Assembly (NCBI GenBank): GCA_018303645.1
Contig: JAGVXR010000085.1
Location: 1-8,697, forward strand
DNA from: Candidatus Woesearchaeota archaeon
GTDB taxonomy: Archaea > Nanobdellota > Nanobdellia > Woesearchaeales > GW2011-AR4
Direction: 5' to 3'
Length of the DNA: 8,697 bases
Positions within the stretch are counted from its first letter, which is position 1. Every line of letters begins with the position of its first letter. The notes under the pieces are model-generated. The model ran no database searches. It saw nothing but the letters and a program-made list of their open reading frames with translations, and had not been told where the DNA came from. This document shows positions 5,136-8,697 of this stretch, piece after piece. Made by a program: the position numbers and the translations under genes.

Positions 5136-6890
5136 ATGACACGAATAGCTATTGTGGACAACGAAAAGCTGAAGGATGCGCAGCAGAAGCTGTACATACA
5201 AAGCATCTGCCCTGTCAACAGGACAGGAAAGGAATGCATCAAGATAGAGGCAGACGGAAAGCTTTCAATTGATGAGCATTTGTGCACGGGATGCGGCATA
5301 TGCCCAAAAGCAGCGCCGCATGCGATAAAAATAATAAATCTTCCTGAGGAATTAAAAACCAAGCCAATACACCGCTATGGGGAAAACAGGTTTGTGCTCT
5401 ACTCGCTGCCTACCCCCACATTCGGAAAGGTTACCGGAATTCTTGGAGTAAATGGAATCGGAAAGTCGACTGCAATCAAGATTTTAGCTTCTGTCCTGAA
5501 GCCGAATTTCGGCGACTGGGAAAGGCGCGAAACCGATTATGACGAGCTTATATCATTTTTCAAAGGCTCTGAAGCGCAGGGCTTTTTTGAGAAAATAAAA
5601 AATGGGGAGATTAAAGTTGCATACAAGCCCCAGCAGGTTGACCTGATTCCAAAGACGACAAAAGGCAAGGTGATTGACTTACTGAAAAAGGTTGACGAAA
5701 AGAATGAACTTAAAAAAATTGCTGATGAGCTTCAGCTAAATGAAATAATCAACAATGAGATTGCAGACATTTCAGGAGGCGAATTGCAGCGAGTTGCAAT
5801 TGCAGCAACTGTTTTGAAGAATGCAAATTTGTATATTTTTGACGAGCCGACAAGCTACCTTGACATAAAGCAGAGAATCAAAATAAGCAAATTCATAAAG
5901 TCGCTGATAAATGAGAATAATTCTGTTTTGGTTGTTGAGCACGACCTGATAATTCTTGACTACATAGCTGAGATGGTGCATCTGATGTACGGCAATGAGA
6001 ATGCCTATGGGATTGTAAGCGGCGTAAAGCCGGTAAGAAACGGCATCAATGTATATTTGTCCGGCTACATAAAGGAAGAGAATGTAAGGTTCAGGGACTC
6101 CAAAATAAAGTTTGCAGAGAAGCCTCCTGTCAAGAAAGGACATGCAAAAGAGGTAATCACATCATGGAAGGACATTGAAAAAAGGCTTGGGAATTTCTCG
6201 CTGAAAGCACATAACGGCTCAATCCACAAAAATGAGATGATTGGAATCCTGGGGGAGAACGGAATAGGAAAGACGACTTTTGTAAAAATCCTTGCAAATG
6301 CTCTGAAGCAGGACAAGGGAGAAATCACAAAAAAAGTGACTGTAAGCTACAAGCCCCAATACCTTGAAGTTTCTGATGCATTGGTTATTGATGTCTTGAA
6401 AGACGCTTTTAATAAATATACAAATCAAATCATAAATCCATTGAATTTGCAAGCATTGTCGCTGAATAAATTAAGCGAATTGTCCGGGGGGGAGCTGCAA
6501 AGAGTCGCGATTGCGCATTGCCTCCAAAATGATGCTGACTTGTATTTGCTTGACGAGCCAAGCGCCTATCTTGATGCAGAGCAAAGGCTGGTTTTGTCAA
6601 AAATCATAAGGGACTTTATAGAGCAGAAAGGCGCATCTGCATTGATTGTGGACCATGACTTATTGTTTGTCGATTACATAAGCGACAGGCTGATTGTATT
6701 TGAGGGCAAGCCTGCAATTGAAGGCAGTGTAAATGGGCCTTTTGAAATGGAAGACGGCATGAACAGGTTTTTGAAAGAATTGGGAATAACATTAAGGAGA
6801 GACCCTGAAACAAACAGGCCAAGAGTCAACAAGCTTGACTCAAGGCTTGACAGGGAGCAGAAGGAAAAAGGGAAGTATTATTATGCTTAG
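5136..6890 (+). CDS. abce1: ribosome recycling factor ABCE1 (Rli1) with one iron-sulfur cluster site missing
   Basis: A 584-residue twin-ATPase of the ABCE family, which splits post-termination ribosomes into subunits in archaea and eukaryotes. Order: ferredoxin-like domain (1-65), NBD1 with Walker A GVNGIGKST (104-112), an insertion at about 130-160 matching the ABCE helix-loop-helix, signature ISGGELQR (212-219), Walker B LYIFDEPTS (232-240) and VVEHD (266-270); hinge from about 295; NBD2 with GENGIGKTT (373-381), LSGGELQR (449-456), LYLLDEPSA (469-477) and IVDHD (504-508); second hinge RRDPETNRPRVNK (554-566). Both ATPase sites look intact. The N-terminal domain is odd: aligned gaplessly with canonical ABCE1, three cysteines of the first motif are L12, Q17 and I21, and the last of the second motif is A60. 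C25, C50, C53 and C56 remain, enough for one [4Fe-4S] cluster. No clear TATA box or Shine-Dalgarno site precedes the ATG. Confidence 0.97.
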   Translation: MTRIAIVDNEKLKDAQQKLYIQSICPVNRTGKECIKIEADGKLSIDEHLCTGCGICPKAAPHAIKIINLPEELKTKPIHRYGENRFVLYSLPTPTFGKVTGILGVNGIGKSTAIKILASVLKPNFGDWERRETDYDELISFFKGSEAQGFFEKIKNGEIKVAYKPQQVDLIPKTTKGKVIDLLKKVDEKNELKKIADELQLNEIINNEIADISGGELQRVAIAATVLKNANLYIFDEPTSYLDIKQRIKISKFIKSLINENNSVLVVEHDLIILDYIAEMVHLMYGNENAYGIVSGVKPVRNGINVYLSGYIKEENVRFRDSKIKFAEKPPVKKGHAKEVITSWKDIEKRLGNFSLKAHNGSIHKNEMIGILGENGIGKTTFVKILANALKQDKGEITKKVTVSYKPQYLEVSDALVIDVLKDAFNKYTNQIINPLNLQALSLNKLSELSGGELQRVAIAHCLQNDADLYLLDEPSAYLDAEQRLVLSKIIRDFIEQKGASALIVDHDLLFVDYISDRLIVFEGKPAIEGSVNGPFEMEDGMNRFLKELGITLRRDPETNRPRVNKLDSRLDREQKEKGKYYYA

Positions 6891-6907
6891 TGGTTAGAAA
6901 GAAAAAC

Positions 6908-6915
6908 TATATAAA
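6908..6915 (+). promoter_or_regulatory. TATA box of the Yip1-like gene
   Basis: TATATAAA is centred about 27 bases before the ATG at 6939. It lies just past the abce1 stop codon, so the Yip1-like gene probably has its own leaderless transcript rather than relying on readthrough. Confidence 0.6.
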
Positions 6916-6938
6916 GAAATCATTTTAGAATATGCCTA

Positions 6939-7478
6939 ATGGGATTTTTAGACTCTATCATGAGAGGGTTGCGCTTAATAAGGCTCGATGCAACTGCGGC
7001 AGTTGAAATTGCACAAGATACTGGTTCTACAGTTTATGGTTGGATTATAATTATAGTAGCTGCTCTGCTGTTTGCTTTACTTCCATACGTTCCCCCTTAT
7101 GTTATTCCTTTTGATGCAAAAGTGTTTCTAATTACAATAGTAGGTTACGTAATTTTTGCTGCATCGTCCATACTTATTTTTCACGGCTTGGCAAAACTAT
7201 TTGGCGGACAGAGTAGATTGCTAGAATATATTAGAGCACAATCTCATGTGTTATTGCTTAATTGGCTTTTGGTATTTAACATTATAGGTATTCCTTTTAA
7301 TACACTCCTCTGGCTAATAGCTATATGGAACATTGTAGTGACTATAGTTATTATCAAATCATTGCATAAACTTAATACTTGGAGAGCTATAATTGTTACA
7401 CTTTTATTACCAGTAATTTCTGTAGTGCTTTCTTTAGTGATTGGCGCTCTTGCTTCTTTTAGATATATTAAGTTCTGA
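6939..7478 (+). CDS. Yip1-domain family membrane protein
   Basis: A 179-residue integral membrane protein with five likely helices, at about residues 32-50, 62-84, 102-118, 120-141 and 149-171, after a short amphipathic N-terminus (MGFLDSIMRGLRLIRLD). The segment HGLAKLFGGQSRLLEYIRA (82-100), a short polar and glycine-rich loop after the second helix, is characteristic of Yip1/Yif1-like families found in many archaea and bacteria. Eukaryotic Yip1 proteins act in vesicle traffic; the prokaryotic role is unknown. The start is chosen because a TATA box lies about 27 bases upstream. An overlapping ATG at 6932 is out of frame. It follows abce1 by 48 bases on the same strand, but there is no functional reason to link them. 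Confidence is good for a five-helix membrane protein, moderate for the Yip1 family. Confidence 0.8.
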   Translation: MGFLDSIMRGLRLIRLDATAAVEIAQDTGSTVYGWIIIIVAALLFALLPYVPPYVIPFDAKVFLITIVGYVIFAASSILIFHGLAKLFGGQSRLLEYIRAQSHVLLLNWLLVFNIIGIPFNTLLWLIAIWNIVVTIVIIKSLHKLNTWRAIIVTLLLPVISVVLSLVIGALASFRYIKF

Positions 7479-7558
7479 TAAATTTTTGCAAGCAAAGTAG
7501 TTTAAATATTTAATTTAAGCTCTTACCTCAAAAAAATGATTAAAACAGAATATAAACT

Positions 7559-8653
7559 TTATTTTTTTTCCATCCTTTCCATAACAGCCTTCAGAATTAT
7601 CGGCCATGCAATGGTTGCATCTGCAATGACTTCTGCAAACCTGCCTCCTTCATTCTCAGGCACAAACTTGCCCCAGGAAATGCCCTCGGAATAAGTGCAG
7701 CCAGACAAGCCGCCCCAGTTGACGGGCTCAGGACAGACTCTCACAGCGTAGTGGAATCTTTTGAAGCCGCCTCCATGCCCGATCCTTTTGTCAATAATGT
7801 CAAGGTAAGGACCAACCTGCTGTGCCCAGTTTCTTGGAACACCTCCACCTATCGTGAATATTCCAATCTTCTTAGCGTTTTTTATCTGCTCGGTGTAGTG
7901 CTCCAAGTCAAGAAAAGGATTGAACTGCAATTGCTTTTCGCCTTTTATTTCCTGCCTTTTGAAGTAAATCCCTAAGTCCAATCCAAGCTCGGAGTCAGTA
8001 AATGCAGGAATGTAAACTGGAACTTTTTTCGTATAAGCTGATTTCAAAATTGCCCTGTCTTCTGAATTCTCAGCCAGAAATTTTCCAAGCATGCCTGTAA
8101 GCTTATGGCTGCAAAGAATCTCGCTTCTGTCAATTTTGTCAAGCACTTTTGTGAATATCTCTTCGGTGTCATCAAGATTTTTCTCAAGCTCCAGAGTGTC
8201 ATAAACGCGATTGTATCCTTTCTCATATAATTTTACGTCGTCCATTTTTGGGTTGTGCTTGAAATGCCTCATTCCAATGCTTTCTACAAAGCCATGCGTC
8301 ATCAAAGCCCCTGTGCTTACAACAGCATTAATCATTCCCGTGTCAATCATGTCGCAAATCAGCAAGCCCATCTTTGCAACTGTCATTGCTCCTGAGAAAG
8401 TTCCGACAACAAAGCAGTCTTTGTCAAAAGCCATCTCATAAAGCACATCTGCGGCTTCTCCAATGCTCCTTCCCCCGAAGGAAGTTTTTGACATTGCTTT
8501 TGCAAGCTCGTCAAAATTATTTATCTTGCTTAAATCCAATGCTTCCAATGGCTGAAGATTGTCTGAAAAGCCCGTTGCATACTTTGAAGAGTCTCTTCTG
8601 TCAGCTGGTTTTTCTTCTTTGAGCTGTTCTACTTTTATTTTTTCCATATACAT
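7559..8653 (-). CDS. deoxyhypusine synthase-family enzyme, DHS-like subgroup
   Basis: A 364-residue NAD-dependent aminobutyl-transferase-family protein. The catalytic lysine is present as K329 in EGISWGK, with E323 and W327 also as in deoxyhypusine synthase. GTFSGAM (84-90), STGALMTHG (113-121), PAFTDSELG (216-224) and IGGGVPRN (268-275) match the NAD and active-site loops. True DHS moves the aminobutyl group of spermidine to a lysine of aIF5A. Here the usual GGGVPKHH is GGGVPRNW and the DGSDSGA region is WGGLSGC, so several residues that hold the amine substrate are replaced. WGGLSGCTYSEGISWGKFVP resembles bacterial DHS-like proteins, some thought to make homospermidine. Either role is open. 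The start at 8653 fits the TATA box at 8673-8682; a second ATG at 8647 is possible. Confidence 0.9.
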   Translation of the reverse strand: MYMEKIKVEQLKEEKPADRRDSSKYATGFSDNLQPLEALDLSKINNFDELAKAMSKTSFGGRSIGEAADVLYEMAFDKDCFVVGTFSGAMTVAKMGLLICDMIDTGMINAVVSTGALMTHGFVESIGMRHFKHNPKMDDVKLYEKGYNRVYDTLELEKNLDDTEEIFTKVLDKIDRSEILCSHKLTGMLGKFLAENSEDRAILKSAYTKKVPVYIPAFTDSELGLDLGIYFKRQEIKGEKQLQFNPFLDLEHYTEQIKNAKKIGIFTIGGGVPRNWAQQVGPYLDIIDKRIGHGGGFKRFHYAVRVCPEPVNWGGLSGCTYSEGISWGKFVPENEGGRFAEVIADATIAWPIILKAVMERMEKK

Positions 8654-8672
8654 AAAACAAAGAAATTTTTTT

Positions 8673-8682
8673 GTTTATAAAG
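8673..8682 (-). promoter_or_regulatory. TATA box of the DHS-family gene
   Basis: On the minus strand CTTTATAAAC is centred about 24 bases before the ATG at 8653 and about 30 before the next in-frame ATG at 8647. Both fit a leaderless or very short-leader transcript. No Shine-Dalgarno site is present. Confidence 0.6.
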
Positions 8683-8697
8683 TTTGTTAAAAAATTT

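Noticed and set aside
5772..6143. 123-codon minus-strand frame inside abce1
   Set aside because: A shadow of the abce1 coding sequence, which has strong motif support on the plus strand.
7502..7694. plus-strand 52-codon frame (ATG at 7536) with an AT-rich TATA-like sequence about 29 bases upstream
   Set aside because: Nearly all of it is antisense to the well-supported DHS-family gene, and the TATA match lies in generally AT-rich intergenic DNA. An antisense transcript is possible but not supported.
1..8697. CRISPR array, insertion sequence or rRNA gene
   Set aside because: No regularly spaced repeats, transposase motifs, terminal inverted repeats or rRNA-like sequences were seen.

Overview
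The window reads as part of an AT-rich archaeal chromosome. The evidence is an ABCE1 (Rli1) ribosome-recycling ATPase, a tRNA-Thr with the archaeal U discriminator and no encoded CCA, and archaeal TATA boxes in front of most genes. Most genes have no Shine-Dalgarno site and a TATA box about 25-30 bases before the start codon, the layout of leaderless archaeal transcripts. Compact genes, bacterial-looking metabolic enzymes and tiny zinc-ribbon proteins would fit a DPANN lineage such as Woesearchaeota or Pacearchaeota. That placement is inference.

Layout. Positions 1-201 hold the C-terminus of a MacB/FtsX-type ABC permease (+). Positions 202-407 are mostly non-coding and contain a possible gene fragment. 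Positions 408-1083 (-) hold a two-gene AbrB antitoxin/PIN-domain toxin operon, with a Shine-Dalgarno site, a TATA box and an inverted repeat that may be its operator. Positions 1211-1852 (-) encode an unrecognised 213-residue protein. Positions 2047-3558 (-) encode an AMP-forming acyl-CoA synthetase most like malonyl-CoA synthetase (MatB/ACSF3). Positions 3691-4458 (-) encode an unrecognised, charged, helical protein, followed by tRNA-Thr(CGU) at 4533-4607 (-). A relatively GC-rich non-coding patch at about 4720-4830 has a hairpin and a tandem 21-base repeat. Positions 4856-5014 (-) encode a 52-residue zinc ribbon, divergent from abce1 (5136-6890, +). A Yip1-like five-helix membrane protein follows (6939-7478, +). 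The window ends with a deoxyhypusine-synthase-family enzyme (7559-8653, -).

Apart from the toxin-antitoxin pair, genes appear to be transcribed singly. No large multi-gene system is visible.

The most notable observation is in ABCE1. Its N-terminal iron-sulfur domain aligns without gaps to canonical ABCE1 yet lacks four of the eight cluster cysteines. The four lost are exactly those expected to bind cluster I, and the four expected for cluster II remain, so a one-cluster ABCE1 is predicted. Second, the deoxyhypusine-synthase-family protein keeps the catalytic lysine but has changed polyamine-pocket residues, and resembles the bacterial DHS-like group. It may make a polyamine rather than modify aIF5A.
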